DNA of 64,000 bases from Shewanella glacialimarina (GTDB lineage Bacteria; Pseudomonadota; Gammaproteobacteria; Enterobacterales; Shewanellaceae): positions 4,154,001 through 4,218,000 of the forward strand of contig NZ_CP041216.1 of assembly GCF_020511155.1 (NCBI RefSeq). Direction: 5' to 3'. The first letter of the stretch is position 1. Each line of letters starts with the position of its first letter. Under the pieces are notes generated by a model, which ran no database searches, was not told the origin of the DNA, and worked only from the letters and a program-made list of their open reading frames with translations. The translations under genes and the position numbers were made by a program. Positions 1 through 13,206 of this stretch are shown here, piece after piece.

Positions 1-380
1 TGTTCAGCCGCTAATTTTACCGGTAATAAACCATTGTTAATTGAGTTGCCGTAAAATATATCAGCAAAGCTAGGCGCAATAATTACCCGTAAACCAAAGT
101 CCGCTAATGCCCAAGGAGCATGTTCACGGCTTGATCCACAGCCAAAATTTTCTTGGGTGAGTAAAATTGAGGCGCCCTTATAACGCGGATGATTTAACAC
201 AAAATCAGGGTTGGGCTTATCGCCTGCATCATCTAAATAACGCCAGTCGTGAAATAAATGCACCCCAAAACCATCACGGGTCACTTTAGACAAAAATTGC
301 TTTGGAATAATTTGATCGGTATCAATATTGGCACTATCAATGGTTACCGCTAAACCGGTATGGGCAGTAAATGCTTGCAT
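1..380 (-). CDS. leuD: 3-isopropylmalate dehydratase small subunit, partial at window edge
   Basis: The small subunit of isopropylmalate isomerase pairs with LeuC to interconvert 2- and 3-isopropylmalate in leucine biosynthesis in the cytoplasm. The visible 126 residues begin [20 protein letters not shown] and contain the conserved [22 protein letters not shown] and [13 protein letters not shown] segments typical of LeuD. The C-terminus runs off the left edge of the window. The start is the ATG at 378-380, preceded by a GGAGAGA ribosome binding site. It is the last visible gene of the leuABCD operon, 19 bases after leuC, so it is probably cotranscribed and controlled by the attenuator upstream of leuA. 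Identification is secure. Confidence 0.96.
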   Translation of the reverse strand, partial: MQAFTAHTGLAVTIDSANIDTDQIIPKQFLSKVTRDGFGVHLFHDWRYLDDAGDKPNPDFVLNHPRYKGASILLTQENFGCGSSREHAPWALADFGLRVIIAPSFADIFYGNSINNGLLPVKLAAE

Positions 381-399
381 GTTTCTCTCCTTTATCGGT

Positions 400-1811
400 T
401 TAGTAAGGTTTGCGAATATCAACAAAATGGCCTGCAATCGCTGCTGCGGCAGCCATTGCAGGACTCACTAGATGAGTGCGACTCCCCCGGCCCTGACGGC
501 CTTCGAAGTTACGATTGCTGGTTGATGCGCAGCGATCGCCGGCTTCTAAACGGTCATCATTCATGGCTAAACACATTGAACAACCCGGTAAACGCCACTC
601 AAAGCCCGCTTCAATAAATATTTTATCTAAGCCTTCAGCTTCTGCTTGTAATTTCACCTGGCCCGAACCCGGCACTACAATGGCCACAACACCTGCCGCC
701 ACTTTACGATTTTTAGCATGTGCGGCAGCGGAGCGTAAATCTTCAATACGCGAGTTAGTGCACGAGCCAATAAACACTTTATTGATGGTCACATCGGTCA
801 TTTTTGTGCCCGATGTCAGGCCGATATACTCTAATGCCTTAATGATACTGTTGCGCTCAGTGCCGTTAGTCTCATCATCTGGATTTGGTACTACACCATC
901 AATTGCAACCACTTGACCGGGGTTGGTGCCCCAGGTTAACTGCGGCGCAATATCTTTAGCTTCGAGTACAACTTGCTCATCAAACTGGGCATCTATATCG
1001 GTTTTTAATTCAGACCATGCGGCAACCGCCTGCTCCCAATCTTGGCCTTTTGGTGCAAATTCGCGCCCTTTTAAGTAGTCAAAAGTAGTTTGGTCAGGTG
1101 CTACCATGCCAGCTTTAGCACCCATTTCAATGGCCATATTACATAAGGTCATACGACCTTCCATTGATAATGCGGTAATTGCATCACCACAAAATTCGAC
1201 CACATAGCCTGTGCCGCCATCCATACCCAGTTTGCCAATAATGGCTAACACGATATCTTTAGCTGTCACGCCGTCAGTGACACTGCCACGCACTTCTACT
1301 CGCATGGTTTTGGCTTTTAATTGGCGTAATGTTTGGGTAGCTAAAACGTGTTCAACTTCAGAGGTGCCAATACCAAATGCCAGTGCGCCAAACGCACCAT
1401 GTGTAGCGGTATGAGAGTCACCACAGACAATGACACTGCCAGGTAATGTAATGCCTAACTCAGGCCCCATTACATGCACAATACCTTGGTTTGGATGATG
1501 AATATCATATAAGCGTACGCCAAAGTCTTTACAGTTTTGCGCTAAGGTTTCAACTTGAATACGCGCCATTGGGCTTAGTGCATCAAGGCTGGCACTTTTA
1601 GTTGAGGTATTGTGATCCATGGTCGCAAAAGTTTTTTCTGGTGAGCGTAATTTACGCCCCGCAACCTTTAAGCCACTAAACGCTTGCGGCGATGTCACCT
1701 CGTGCACTAGGTGACGATCCACATAAATAATTGGCGCCTCAGCTTCTGGGCTAGCGACTATGTGTGCATCCCATACTTTTTCGTACAATGTTTTTGCGCT
1801 AGTTTGCGTCA

Positions 1812-1812
<1 letters not shown>
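400..1812 (-). CDS. leuC: 3-isopropylmalate dehydratase large subunit
   Basis: This is the aconitase-family large subunit of isopropylmalate isomerase, which binds a 4Fe-4S cluster and works with LeuD. The 470 residues are the usual family length. Visible motifs include [29 protein letters not shown] with the first cluster cysteine, and [11 protein letters not shown] with the C-x-x-C pair. The C-terminal [20 protein letters not shown] segment is typical. The start ATG (1810-1812) overlaps the leuB stop codon (1812-1814) by one base in a TAATG junction, indicating translational coupling. No defect is visible. Confidence 0.97.
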
Positions 1813-4471
<2,659 letters not shown>

Positions 4472-4561
4472 CGACTTTACTCCATTTTTGCCTTTGCTTT
4501 TCAAACTAAATTGGCAATTGCTTCTCGGTAATGACTACATTTTCAAATGCGTATAAACAAA

Positions 4562-4589
4562 AAACCCCGCGACATCATGCGCGGGGTTT
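4562..4589 (-). terminator. leu operon attenuator terminator hairpin
   Basis: A perfect 10-bp stem (AAACCCCGCG/CGCGGGGTTT) with an 8-base loop is followed on the minus strand by a run of T. It lies between the leucine-rich leader ORF and leuA, the position of the Rho-independent attenuator in leu operons. Confidence 0.9.
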
Positions 4590-4605
4590 GTGATTGGTGA
4601 GAAAA

Positions 4606-4689
4606 TTAATTCACATTCAGCACAACAGGCTCCGCGCAGTTTCTGCGAATGAGGAGGAGGAGCCCTAGAAGTACATTTGTGTTATTCAT
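4606..4689 (-). CDS. leuL: leu operon leader peptide
   Basis: This short ORF is translated by eye from the minus strand as MNNTNVLLGLLLLIRRNCAE followed by PVVLNVN and TAA (27 residues). It has six leucine codons within seven positions (CTT CTA GGG CTC CTC CTC CTC). It ends just before the terminator hairpin at 4562-4589 and precedes leuA. GGCTCC and GGAGCC within the leader can pair as an alternative hairpin. This is the classic layout of ribosome-mediated attenuation: when charged Leu-tRNA is scarce, stalling at the leucine codons should prevent the terminator from forming. Confidence 0.9.
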   Translation of the reverse strand: MNNTNVLLGLLLLIRRNCAEPVVLNVN

Positions 4690-4962
4690 AATTTTTAAAT
4701 ATCTATTCTATTTTTATCGTGATCGAATTTTCTCTTGGGTTAATAATTACCTTGGCAGCGCCTCAGTGTCAACCCCATTTTTACTAAGTTGAATAATATG
4801 AGTGACGATTAAAATGAATAATCATTGAATAAATAGCGTTATAAATCGAGCTATCTCATTGTTTCACTTCTAACTTAGTCATTAATTTTGTGCATTATTT
4901 AGCGTGAAATCGGTATACTCAACACTACTCTGGCATCTTTTTTAGCAAGCCCAAAGGTCATC

Positions 4963-6783
4963 ATGTTTTTGTTGCAGCGGTTTATACGTGTGTATTGCTT
5001 ATTTATCACAGGATCACTGACACTTATTACCGCAGCATTATCCTTAAACAGCAACACAGCTTTGGCTGCAACTTATCCACCCGCATTAACTCATGATGAT
5101 TATCAGCTTAAAACGAAAACAGAAAAGCTCGATTACATCAATTGGCTGTCACCACAGTATCCCGCTCAGGCTAAAAAACTTATTGATGAGCTTGATTCTT
5201 TGCATCAAGCAACGCCTTTTTCTGATCATCATTATTTGAGATTACATTTGTTAAGTTGTTTTAATCTGATTAATTTGGGTTTAAATTCACAAGCCATTAA
5301 AGTAGCCAAAGTTGGCGTCGATATGGCTCAAAAAATGCGTATAGATTTAGCCAAACCCTATTTTCTAGCCTGTGAAGCAAGTGCATTGGATTTTGAGGGG
5401 GAACAAATTCTGGCCGCACTCGTCAATGAGGAATCGATTAAATTAGCTCAGTTATATAACCAGCCTCAAGCATTGGCTCAGGGCTTAATAACTAGAAGTA
5501 CCAGAAATAATACTAACGAAACCTTCTCACAAGCATCTGAAGATATCAAAGTCGCCATAGACTTATATCCTGCCGCAAAAGATCAAACTCCATCATGGTA
5601 TTTACTGCCTGAACCTTACTTAACACTGGTGATGAGCAATTTAATGTATTCTTCTGGTGATTTATTGGCAGCATTAGCTTATGCAAAAGAAGCACAAGCC
5701 TCACATCAGTCTAATGGAGTTATTGCCACCGCTGTGGGGTTTTACTTGGCACGAATTTCTATCTCTTCAGGTGATTTAAAATCTGCAGAGCACTATTTAG
5801 CGTTAACTAAAACCCTTTCACCTGAACCAGATAACTTAAATAACCAAGCTAATTTTAATGCCCAAACGGCTTATATCGAACTGCACCTGGGTCACTTACT
5901 CTCAGCAGAAACCGCTATTGAAAAAAGCATCAAGTATTTTATCAATACTAATGACGATATTAAATTAATGCGGGCTCAACGTACTTTAGCAATGATTTAT
6001 TTCGCTCAAGATAAAAACAAGCAAGCGTTATCGTTAATGAATGAAAACATTGCCCAAGCTAATCATAATAATCAATTTTTTGATCTAGTAGAGTTTCATC
6101 AAATTCTAAGTCAACATTACAGCAGCAACAATCAATATAAATTAGCGTTTCATCAGCAAGAACTTAAATATGCTGCAAGTCAAAAGGCCAGTGAAAAACT
6201 GACTAACACACGCATTGCACAGCTCAAGGCTAATCGCGAACCCATTGAAAATATTACTCAACAAATAGACCCATCATCGTTAATCTTTCAAGCACAAAAT
6301 ATCGCGCTACTCAGTTTAGCTATTTTTATTTTATTTGCATCGTTTATTTTCTTTATCTCCCGCAAGCCTAAAACTGAACTCAACTTGAGAAATGATGACG
6401 ACCCATTACAGCAAATAGATTCAATATTAAGCTTGGCAAAGCAGAGCCATAATCCGCTCACATTGTTGCTACTGGACACAGTCAATATGCGTGATGTGGA
6501 TATTGCGATAGTGCAAGGAGCAATGCAGCAAGTCTTACGAGAGCAAGATAAAATTTTGCGCCAAAAAAGCAACCAAATCGCAGTATTACTGCCCTTCACG
6601 ACCGATAAAGGTGCTACACGAGTAGTTAATCAACTTGCGATCATTATTCAACCTTATCAATCGATTAAAGTTAACTTTGGCATCGCCAGCCTGCAGCAGT
6701 TGGACAACCTTGATAGCTTAATGAAACGTGCAGAATTAAATCAGCTAGGCAATTTACAGAAGTGGCACCAAAGTAGTAAATAA
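4963..6783 (+). CDS. TPR-repeat membrane protein with degenerate GGDEF-like C-terminus
   Basis: This 606-residue protein begins with a signal-like hydrophobic segment (about residues 12-35, ending ALA). A long helical region with TPR-like repeats follows (about 60-410, for example GDLLAALAYAKEAQASH and GDLKSAEHYLALTK). A single transmembrane helix sits near 445-465 (IALLSLAIFILFASFIFFIS), and the last 130 residues look like a remnant nucleotide-cyclase fold. The signature GGDEF is absent; the fold-like traces are TLLLLDTVNMRDVD, LREQDKILRQKSNQIAVLLP and VNFGIASL. I infer a periplasmic sensor coupled to a catalytically inactive cytoplasmic GGDEF-like module. No partner gene is adjacent. The family assignment is moderate; the membrane layout is clear. 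Confidence 0.65.
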   Translation: MFLLQRFIRVYCLFITGSLTLITAALSLNSNTALAATYPPALTHDDYQLKTKTEKLDYINWLSPQYPAQAKKLIDELDSLHQATPFSDHHYLRLHLLSCFNLINLGLNSQAIKVAKVGVDMAQKMRIDLAKPYFLACEASALDFEGEQILAALVNEESIKLAQLYNQPQALAQGLITRSTRNNTNETFSQASEDIKVAIDLYPAAKDQTPSWYLLPEPYLTLVMSNLMYSSGDLLAALAYAKEAQASHQSNGVIATAVGFYLARISISSGDLKSAEHYLALTKTLSPEPDNLNNQANFNAQTAYIELHLGHLLSAETAIEKSIKYFINTNDDIKLMRAQRTLAMIYFAQDKNKQALSLMNENIAQANHNNQFFDLVEFHQILSQHYSSNNQYKLAFHQQELKYAASQKASEKLTNTRIAQLKANREPIENITQQIDPSSLIFQAQNIALLSLAIFILFASFIFFISRKPKTELNLRNDDDPLQQIDSILSLAKQSHNPLTLLLLDTVNMRDVDIAIVQGAMQQVLREQDKILRQKSNQIAVLLPFTTDKGATRVVNQLAIIIQPYQSIKVNFGIASLQQLDNLDSLMKRAELNQLGNLQKWHQSSK

Positions 6784-6882
6784 AATACTAAACAAACTGG
6801 ATTAGAGGTAATGGCTGTTATTTGAGGTTTTACTTGAAAACTTTTTGATTTAGCAGAGTTTTATGGCCTGATAACCGAGACA

Positions 6883-8706
6883 TTAGCTGTTGGCTAAATA
6901 GTCACTGATCTCATCAAGAAACTCACCACCGAAGCGGTCTAGTTTAATTTGGCCTACGCCGTTTACAGCCAGCATTTCACCTGGACTTGTGGGTAACATG
7001 GCAGACATTTCAGCCAGCGTTGCATCATTAAACACCAAATAAGGCGGTATATCGTGTTGTTCAGCAAGCTCTCGCCGTAATAGCTTTAAGCGTGCAAACA
7101 GCTTACGATCATATTGCTGCACTGAACGGGTATTGGGCTTACGTTTAACATCTAATAACTGAATACGTGGTTCAGCCAACATCAACGCCATTTCAGCTTT
7201 TAAAATCGGTCGGGCGGCGGGGTTTAAGCGAATACTGGAGCCGCGGGTAATGTCTTGACTGGCTAAGCCAAGGTGAATTAATTGCCTAAGTACACTTAAC
7301 CAATGTTCGGCGGACTTATCAGCACCAATTCCCCAGGTTGTCAGCTTGTCGTGGCCCCTATCCATCACATTGGCAGCTTTAGAACCTCTTAGCACATCAA
7401 TAATATGATGCATACCAAAGCGTTGTTGTAGTCTAAACACACAGGACAACACTTTTTGCGCATCTTCAGTACCGTTGTATCGTTTAGGTGGGTCAAGACA
7501 AATATCACAGTTACCACAGGGTTCAGAGGCACTCTCATCAAAATAATGCAGTAGTACCTGACGACGGCAAGTTTGCGCTTCAGCAAACGCTGCCATGGTA
7601 TGTAACTTATGAAACTCAACCTGTTGCTGTGGACCCGGTTCAGATTGTTCAATCAAGTGTCTAACCCTGCCGATATCGGCGGGGTCAAATAACATATAGG
7701 CTTCGGCTTCTAACCCATCTCGACCGGCTCTGCCAGTTTCTTGATAATAGGATTCAATACTTTTAGGAATATCATAATGCACCACAAATCGCACATTCGA
7801 TTTATTGATCCCCATACCAAATGCCACCGTCGCAACGACTATGTCGACTTGGTCTTTTAAAAATTTATCCTGTATATCCGCTCTGTCATCCTGACTCATG
7901 CCCGCATGGTAACCTTGCGCATTAAAACCTTGTAAGCGTAAGCGCTCAGACACTTCATCAACGCGGCGACGACTGCTGCAATAAATAATCCCACTGGCGC
8001 CATTTTGAACTTGGAGGTATTGGCGTAATTGATTCGCTGCATTGAGTTTTTCCGCTACGGTATAGCGAATGTTTGGACGATCAAAACTGGCTAATAGAGT
8101 ATAGGGCTGAATATGCAAACGCTCACAAATACTCTGACGGGTAGCATGGTCTGCTGTGGCCGTTAATGCCATTAATGGAATGTGAGGGAAATGCTGTTTA
8201 AGCGCACCTAATGCAGCATATTCAGGCCGAAAATCATGACCCCATTGACTAATACAATGCGCTTCATCAACGGCAAATAATGAAATGGTAAGCTCGTGCA
8301 TACGCTCAATAAAGTCCGGTCTTAATAACCGCTCAGGAGAAACGTAAAGCAGTTTTATTTCGCCCTGGTGCAACTGACGCAAAATTGCGGCGCTTTGCTC
8401 CCGTGGTAAGGATGAATTTAAATACGCCGCACTAACCCCACTTTGCCTTAAGCTATCGACTTGATCTTTCATCAAGGATATTAACGGTGACACCACAATA
8501 GTTAACCCAGGCATAACGAGTGCTGGTAACTGGTAGCACATACTTTTACCACCACCAGTTGGCATTATCACCAAGGTATCGTTGCCGGATAAAGCTTGCT
8601 CAATAACCTCACGCTGCCCATCGCGAAAATCGCGATAACCAAAGACTTGCTGCAATTGAGCAGCTAATAAATCAGCATGAGTAGATTGAACGGGTTGTGA
8701 TGTCAT
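6883..8706 (-). CDS. recQ: ATP-dependent DNA helicase RecQ
   Basis: RecQ is a 3'-5' superfamily 2 helicase of the RecF pathway. The 607 residues show Walker [16 protein letters not shown], the DEAH box [20 protein letters not shown], motif [12 protein letters not shown], the zinc-binding cysteines C-RRQVLL...C-G-N-C-DIC, a winged-helix RQC region and a C-terminal HRDC domain ending [18 protein letters not shown]. All domains are full length. The neighbours yigI and rarD match the enterobacterial rarD-yigI-pldA-recQ neighbourhood, although pldA is missing here. Confidence 0.97.
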   Translation of the reverse strand: MTSQPVQSTHADLLAAQLQQVFGYRDFRDGQREVIEQALSGNDTLVIMPTGGGKSMCYQLPALVMPGLTIVVSPLISLMKDQVDSLRQSGVSAAYLNSSLPREQSAAILRQLHQGEIKLLYVSPERLLRPDFIERMHELTISLFAVDEAHCISQWGHDFRPEYAALGALKQHFPHIPLMALTATADHATRQSICERLHIQPYTLLASFDRPNIRYTVAEKLNAANQLRQYLQVQNGASGIIYCSSRRRVDEVSERLRLQGFNAQGYHAGMSQDDRADIQDKFLKDQVDIVVATVAFGMGINKSNVRFVVHYDIPKSIESYYQETGRAGRDGLEAEAYMLFDPADIGRVRHLIEQSEPGPQQQVEFHKLHTMAAFAEAQTCRRQVLLHYFDESASEPCGNCDICLDPPKRYNGTEDAQKVLSCVFRLQQRFGMHHIIDVLRGSKAANVMDRGHDKLTTWGIGADKSAEHWLSVLRQLIHLGLASQDITRGSSIRLNPAARPILKAEMALMLAEPRIQLLDVKRKPNTRSVQQYDRKLFARLKLLRRELAEQHDIPPYLVFNDATLAEMSAMLPTSPGEMLAVNGVGQIKLDRFGGEFLDEISDYLANS

Positions 8707-8873
8707 TAGCGGAAAATGGTTTATCCATAATTAGTTGAACAGAACAAAATGAGTCGACTATTCTAAAGCACCCATGCACAGATGTCTTGGCTTAAACCAC
8801 ATTCACCTCTATCAAATGATGAGAATTAGCGCTAGATTAAATACTCTACGTTTAATAGAAAGCAAGGACGAAC

Positions 8874-9338
8874 ATGACAACACCCATTCAAGCTCAAGTG
8901 TTACAACAGGTTGCAGAGATTTTCGATAAGCATGTCCCGTTTCATAATCTATTAGGGTTAGAAATCATACGCTACGATATTCAGGGAGTAGAAGTGGCCA
9001 TTAAGATGAAACCTGAATTAATTGGCAATATTCATCAAAACATTCTTCATGGCGGAGTAACAGCAACAATACTGGACGTTGTGGGTGGTTTAACCGTGTT
9101 TGCAGGGTTAGTTGGCAGTCGAGATGATTGGCAAATTGAAGAATTACAACAACGCCTCACTACTCTAGGTACCATTGATATGCGCGTTGATTATCTTCGC
9201 CCAGGTAGAGGCCAGGTGTTCACAGGCACAGGCAGTGTTATTCGCTCAGGTAATCGGGTGTCAGTTTGTCGTATGGAATTACATAACGAGGAAGGCACTC
9301 ATATTGCCTTCGGCACGGGCACCTATATGGTGGGCTAA
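8874..9338 (+). CDS. yigI: hotdog-fold thioesterase, YigI type
   Basis: This 154-residue hotdog-fold acyl-CoA thioesterase of the PaaI/YigI group contains GLEIIRYDIQGVEVAIKMKPE, ILHGGVTATILDVVGGLTVF with the HGG motif, and VDYLRPGRGQVFTGTGSVIR. It is probably cytoplasmic and hydrolyses acyl- or aroyl-CoA; the substrate is not known from the sequence. It is divergent from recQ and followed by rarD in the same direction, as in Escherichia coli, which supports the YigI assignment. Confidence 0.85.
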   Translation: MTTPIQAQVLQQVAEIFDKHVPFHNLLGLEIIRYDIQGVEVAIKMKPELIGNIHQNILHGGVTATILDVVGGLTVFAGLVGSRDDWQIEELQQRLTTLGTIDMRVDYLRPGRGQVFTGTGSVIRSGNRVSVCRMELHNEEGTHIAFGTGTYMVG

Positions 9339-9453
9339 TTTTGAGGCAGAATCTTTACAGCAGCAATCTAATAAGATAAATAAGTTTACTTGAGTCAGGC
9401 GACTATCAGGCCTACAATCTCCGGCTCATTTACCTGACAATTCCTGTGAACTT

Positions 9454-10356
9454 ATGCCTGACTTAGAATACCGCAAAGGCGTTATACTTGCTGTGTGCGC
9501 CTACGCTATGTGGGGAATTGCTCCGCTTTACTTCAAATTACTTATTCAAGTGTCTCCTCTTGAAATTTTAATGCACCGAGTGATTTGGTCATTTGTATTT
9601 ATGATCCTATTAATGCAATTTATCGGTGGATTTGGGCGTTTACGCTTAGTGCTTAAACAACCTAAACAAGTTGCGGTATTAGTTGTCACCTCGATATTAA
9701 TCGCCGCCAATTGGTTAATCTTTATTTGGGCCATCAATAATGACCGCATGCTAGATGCCAGTCTAGGTTACTTCATTAACCCATTATTTAATGTCTTTTT
9801 AGCCATGTTATTTCTTGGGGAAAGATTGCGTAAATTGCAGTGGGTTGCTGTGAGCCTAGCCTTCATTGGGGTGTTACTACAGTTAATTTCGTTTGGGTCT
9901 ATTCCACTCATATCGCTTGCATTAGCCGCCAGTTTTGGTTTCTATGGCTTACTTCGTAAAAAGGTCAATATCGATGCTAAAACCGGCTTATTAGTTGAAA
10001 CAGCATTGCTGTTACCTATCGCTTTAGGTTATTTACTAATGACACTCGATTCATCGGCTACCAGTATGCTAGTCAACAACCTTAGTTTAAATCTAACCTT
10101 AATTGCAGCGGGTATTATAACTACCATTCCGTTACTTTGCTTTGCGGGAGCGGCGGTACGTATCCCATTTTCCATTCTAGGCTTCTTTCAATATATAGGC
10201 CCCAGTATTATGTTCATTTTGGCTATCAAGCTGTTTAATGAACCTTTTGATATGGAAAAAGGCCTAACGTTTGGATTTATTTGGTTAGCGCTTGTGGTAT
10301 TTGTCGGTGACATGCTAGCACAACGTCAAAAACGCATTAATACAGCCAAAGTATAA
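9454..10356 (+). CDS. rarD: RarD-type EamA family transporter
   Basis: This 300-residue inner-membrane protein has about ten hydrophobic segments and two EamA repeats, beginning MPDLEYRKGVILAVCAYAMW. The motifs GIAPLYFKLL, HRVIWSFVFM, LGYFINPLFNVFLAMLFLGERL and GFFQYIGPSIMFILA are characteristic of RarD. RarD proteins are predicted drug/metabolite transporters (chloramphenicol-sensitive protein); the true substrate is unknown. The gene follows yigI in the same orientation after about 115 bases. Confidence 0.92.
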   Translation: MPDLEYRKGVILAVCAYAMWGIAPLYFKLLIQVSPLEILMHRVIWSFVFMILLMQFIGGFGRLRLVLKQPKQVAVLVVTSILIAANWLIFIWAINNDRMLDASLGYFINPLFNVFLAMLFLGERLRKLQWVAVSLAFIGVLLQLISFGSIPLISLALAASFGFYGLLRKKVNIDAKTGLLVETALLLPIALGYLLMTLDSSATSMLVNNLSLNLTLIAAGIITTIPLLCFAGAAVRIPFSILGFFQYIGPSIMFILAIKLFNEPFDMEKGLTFGFIWLALVVFVGDMLAQRQKRINTAKV

Positions 10357-10387
10357 TTAACCTCATCAAGTCCCCTCAAGCACTCAT

Positions 10388-10927
10388 TTAATAGGTTAGT
10401 TGAGTATGGAGCAAAGCCAGGGCAGTATCTGGCTGCTCCACGCTAATCATGATCACATAATCTTTATCGATAATAGGCACTATTACCACTTTTTGTGTGC
10501 CATTTTCCGCCGCAACAACTGACAGTAAGGCCTTATTGCCATTTTGTAATTTAAACCAGCCTAAAGCGTAACCTGGCAATCCTAATCCATTGATACGCCA
10601 TTTAGGCTGCAATTGGGTTTGAATGGCTAAATCAGCGATGTACGAAGCCTGCCAATCAATATCACTCACGGTAAAATCTTGGCTATATAACGGCACATTG
10701 AATGACACGCTATTATCATCCCATTCCAGCTGACTGTTATATGACTGATACAAGGTTAATATAAATACCCCAAACACAGCCAACAAGATCCCCATGGAGG
10801 CATACTTAGCATTATTAGGCATGGGTTTACGCAATACGATAACGGCAATAACAAGCAGTCCCACTAACAAACCTATTAGGCTATATAGCGCTGACGGGCC
10901 TAAAGCACTGAGAGAAATAATGTGCAT
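10388..10927 (-). CDS. hypothetical membrane protein with PH-like extracytoplasmic domain
   Basis: I do not recognise a named family. From the ATG at 10925-10927 the protein has 179 residues. Two hydrophobic helices (about residues 8-30 and 40-58) flank a short loop, followed by a roughly 115-residue beta-rich soluble part (WDDNSVSFNVPLYSQDFTVS, WRINGLGLPGYALGWFKLQN) resembling bacterial PH-like domains. An upstream ATG at 10972 is open but has no ribosome binding site. The gene is convergent with rarD. Function is unknown. Confidence 0.6.
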   Translation of the reverse strand: MHIISLSALGPSALYSLIGLLVGLLVIAVIVLRKPMPNNAKYASMGILLAVFGVFILTLYQSYNSQLEWDDNSVSFNVPLYSQDFTVSDIDWQASYIADLAIQTQLQPKWRINGLGLPGYALGWFKLQNGNKALLSVVAAENGTQKVVIVPIIDKDYVIMISVEQPDTALALLHTQLTY

Positions 10928-11031
10928 AAACGTATTCCACTGGATAAAAAATAATAATAAATTTAATATCATTTAATTTGCCAGCAACGACATATTATGT
11001 CAAATCTATTAATTTGATAAATGACAGGCAT

Positions 11032-11055
11032 AAAAAATGCCGGACAGACCGGCAT
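11032..11055 (-). terminator. argA terminator
   Basis: The stem ATGCCGG/CCGGCAT (11037-11055) with a 5-base loop is followed on the minus strand by six T residues. It lies 28 bases past the argA stop codon. Confidence 0.85.
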
Positions 11056-11082
11056 ATTTAACGAGACAACAGGGTTATTCGA

Positions 11083-12414
11083 TTACAAATCCAGTGCCAA
11101 TATTTTTGAGCGACGTTGATAATTGTATAACTGCTTTTTCTTACCGGGTAATTCTTCTACTTCTACAATGTTGAAGCCATGCTCTAAAAACCAGTGAATA
11201 CTGCGCGTTGTCAAGGCAAATAGGCGTGAATAACCACGAACACGCGCTTGACCAATAATGTTGTTTAACAACACGCTGCCTCGGTCTGCATCACGATAAT
11301 CAGGATGAACAACTAAGCAGGCAAACTCACCGGCATTGTCTTCTTCAAATGGATATAACGCCGCACAACCAATGACTAAGTTATCGCGTTCAATCAGCAT
11401 AAACTGCTCGATTTCCATTTCTAACTGTTCGCGTGAGCGACGCACTAGAATACCTTGCTCTTCTAATGGACGAATAAGGTTCAATACCCCACCAATATCG
11501 CCAATAGTCGCGCGGCGTAAGCGCTCTGCGCTTTCAGTCACAATTTGGGTACCAATACCCTCGCGTGAGAACAACTCTTGCAGTAAAGCACCATCATCTA
11601 AGTAACTGACTAAATGGCAACGTGGTACGCCATTGCGACAAGCATCAATACTCGCTCTAATGAAAGCTGTAGTTGCTGTGCATGCCGAACCATTTTGCTC
11701 CATTAACTCAAGCTGCAGCTGCGCTTGATTTGGCATCAGTTCAGCAATTGCATTGCCGTTTTCATCTAACAATCCATTTGTTTCACTAAAGCCGATAATT
11801 TTGTCTGCTTTTAGTTTTACAGCAACCTGGGTTGCCACTTCTTCGGCCGTTAAATTAAAGCTTTCGCCCGTAACAGACGCGGCTATAGGTCCCATTAAAA
11901 CAATACAATTATTTTCTAACTGACGCTTTAAGCCTTGGCTGTCGATACGACGTACTTTGCCACTTAAGCAAAAATCAACCCCATCATCTACCCCTAAAGG
12001 CTGAGCAATCACAAAATTACCACAGACCAAGTTGATTTGTGCATTTTGCATTGGCGTATTGCCAAGGCTCATGGATAAGCGCGCGGTAATATCAAACTGT
12101 ACCGCTCCGGCAACTTGTTTTATTACCTTTAAGGTATCTTCATCTGTAATACGCACACCATTATGGTAAGCAGGCTCAATACCCGCGGCCTGAAGGCCCA
12201 CATCAATTTGCGGCCTAGCACCATAAACAAGAACAATTTTAATCCCGAGAGAATGCAATAACGCCACATCATTCAAAATGGCACGAAAATGATTATTCGC
12301 CAGCGCTTCCCCGCCTAGCATCACAACAAAGGTTTTACCGCGATGGGCATTAACATAGGGTGCAGAATGACGAAATCCATCAACCAATTCTGTAGTTCTC
12401 ACAGGCAGATTCAC
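11083..12414 (-). CDS. argA: N-acetylglutamate synthase
   Basis: ArgA acetylates glutamate with acetyl-CoA, the first step of arginine biosynthesis, and is normally arginine-inhibited. The 443 residues contain an N-terminal amino acid kinase-like domain ([46 protein letters not shown]) and a C-terminal GNAT acetyltransferase domain ([40 protein letters not shown]). This is the classical two-domain ArgA form. It stands alone, with its own terminator at 11032-11055. The 254-base region upstream is AT-rich and presumably holds the promoter; I could not assign an ArgR box. Confidence 0.96.
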   Translation of the reverse strand: MNLPVRTTELVDGFRHSAPYVNAHRGKTFVVMLGGEALANNHFRAILNDVALLHSLGIKIVLVYGARPQIDVGLQAAGIEPAYHNGVRITDEDTLKVIKQVAGAVQFDITARLSMSLGNTPMQNAQINLVCGNFVIAQPLGVDDGVDFCLSGKVRRIDSQGLKRQLENNCIVLMGPIAASVTGESFNLTAEEVATQVAVKLKADKIIGFSETNGLLDENGNAIAELMPNQAQLQLELMEQNGSACTATTAFIRASIDACRNGVPRCHLVSYLDDGALLQELFSREGIGTQIVTESAERLRRATIGDIGGVLNLIRPLEEQGILVRRSREQLEMEIEQFMLIERDNLVIGCAALYPFEEDNAGEFACLVVHPDYRDADRGSVLLNNIIGQARVRGYSRLFALTTRSIHWFLEHGFNIVEVEELPGKKKQLYNYQRRSKILALDL

Positions 12415-12624
12415 CTCATTAAATAATTAAGTTTCGAAATTGCGATAGCGGTTAATTCCTACCCATCACATTTGACGCAATGCTATTGCATTTTAATGCA
12501 CTATTAAAGCATTTATTTTCACTTTCAATAAAATAAACATGCTGTGCCAAGTGTAAAAAATTTAGGACAGCTATAAAGATAAAACGTTTACTCATTAGTA
12601 TAGCTTACTTTATTACAAGCATAA

Positions 12625-12650
12625 AAAAAGCCCCTGTAAAGGGGCTTTTT
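12625..12650 (-). terminator. rpmBG terminator
   Basis: The hairpin AAAAAGCCCC/GGGGCTTTTT with a 6-base loop is followed by T on the minus strand. It lies just downstream of rpmG and can also work in the other direction. Confidence 0.9.
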
Positions 12651-12668
12651 AAAAGAGGCATAAATCAA

Positions 12669-12842
12669 TTACTTGATTTTAGCTTCTTTGTACATAACGT
12701 GCTGACGAATAACAGGATCAAATTTCATGATTTCCATTTTCTCAGGCATATTACGCTTATTTTTTTCAGTAGTGTAGAAGTGACCAGTTTTAGCACTAGA
12801 TACTAATTTGATCTTCTCACGATTACCTTTAGATTTAGCCAT
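12669..12842 (-). CDS. rpmG: 50S ribosomal protein L33
   Basis: This 57-residue L33 is read from the minus strand as [20 protein letters not shown] followed by [11 protein letters not shown] and ending YKEAKIK. It is small and basic, part of the large ribosomal subunit. The zinc-ribbon cysteines found in some L33 proteins are absent, so this is the cysteine-free form. It lies six bases downstream of rpmB in the conserved rpmB-rpmG operon. Confidence 0.96.
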   Translation of the reverse strand: MAKSKGNREKIKLVSSAKTGHFYTTEKNKRNMPEKMEIMKFDPVIRQHVMYKEAKIK

Positions 12843-12848
12843 TTTCTA

Positions 12849-13085
12849 TTATACCTTTTCGCCACGAGCACGAAGTTCTTTAATAACAACTTCAATGCCT
12901 CTTTTGTCGATAATACGGATACCTTTAGTAGATACACGTAGTTGCACGAAGCGTTTTTCTTCTTCTAACCAAAAACGGTGGTTTTGTAGGTTAGGTAAAA
13001 AACGACGACGAGTCGAATTTTTAGCGTGCGAACGGTTGTTACCAACCATAGGCTTCTTGCCAGTTACTTGGCATACTCTTGACAT
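12849..13085 (-). CDS. rpmB: 50S ribosomal protein L28
   Basis: This 78-residue L28 begins [20 protein letters not shown] and continues [19 protein letters not shown]. An in-frame ATG five codons upstream exists, but the MSRVCQ start matches the family, where the initial methionine is followed by [10 protein letters not shown]28 belongs to the large ribosomal subunit. It is upstream of rpmG and downstream of radC in the same direction. Confidence 0.96.
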   Translation of the reverse strand: MSRVCQVTGKKPMVGNNRSHAKNSTRRRFLPNLQNHRFWLEEEKRFVQLRVSTKGIRIIDKRGIEVVIKELRARGEKV

Positions 13086-13206
13086 GTCAATCTTCTCCAA
13101 AACAAATTTTTAACGCTCGAGCATTAATGTGCCTCGTATGGCCGTCGCCCGAGGCACAAAGAGGGCGCATTTTATACACGATTAGCTACATAAGATCAAG
13201 TAGTGA

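Noticed and set aside
12808-13113. 101-residue rightward ORF over rpmG/rpmB
   Set aside because: It lies antisense to two conserved ribosomal protein genes and has no supporting features.
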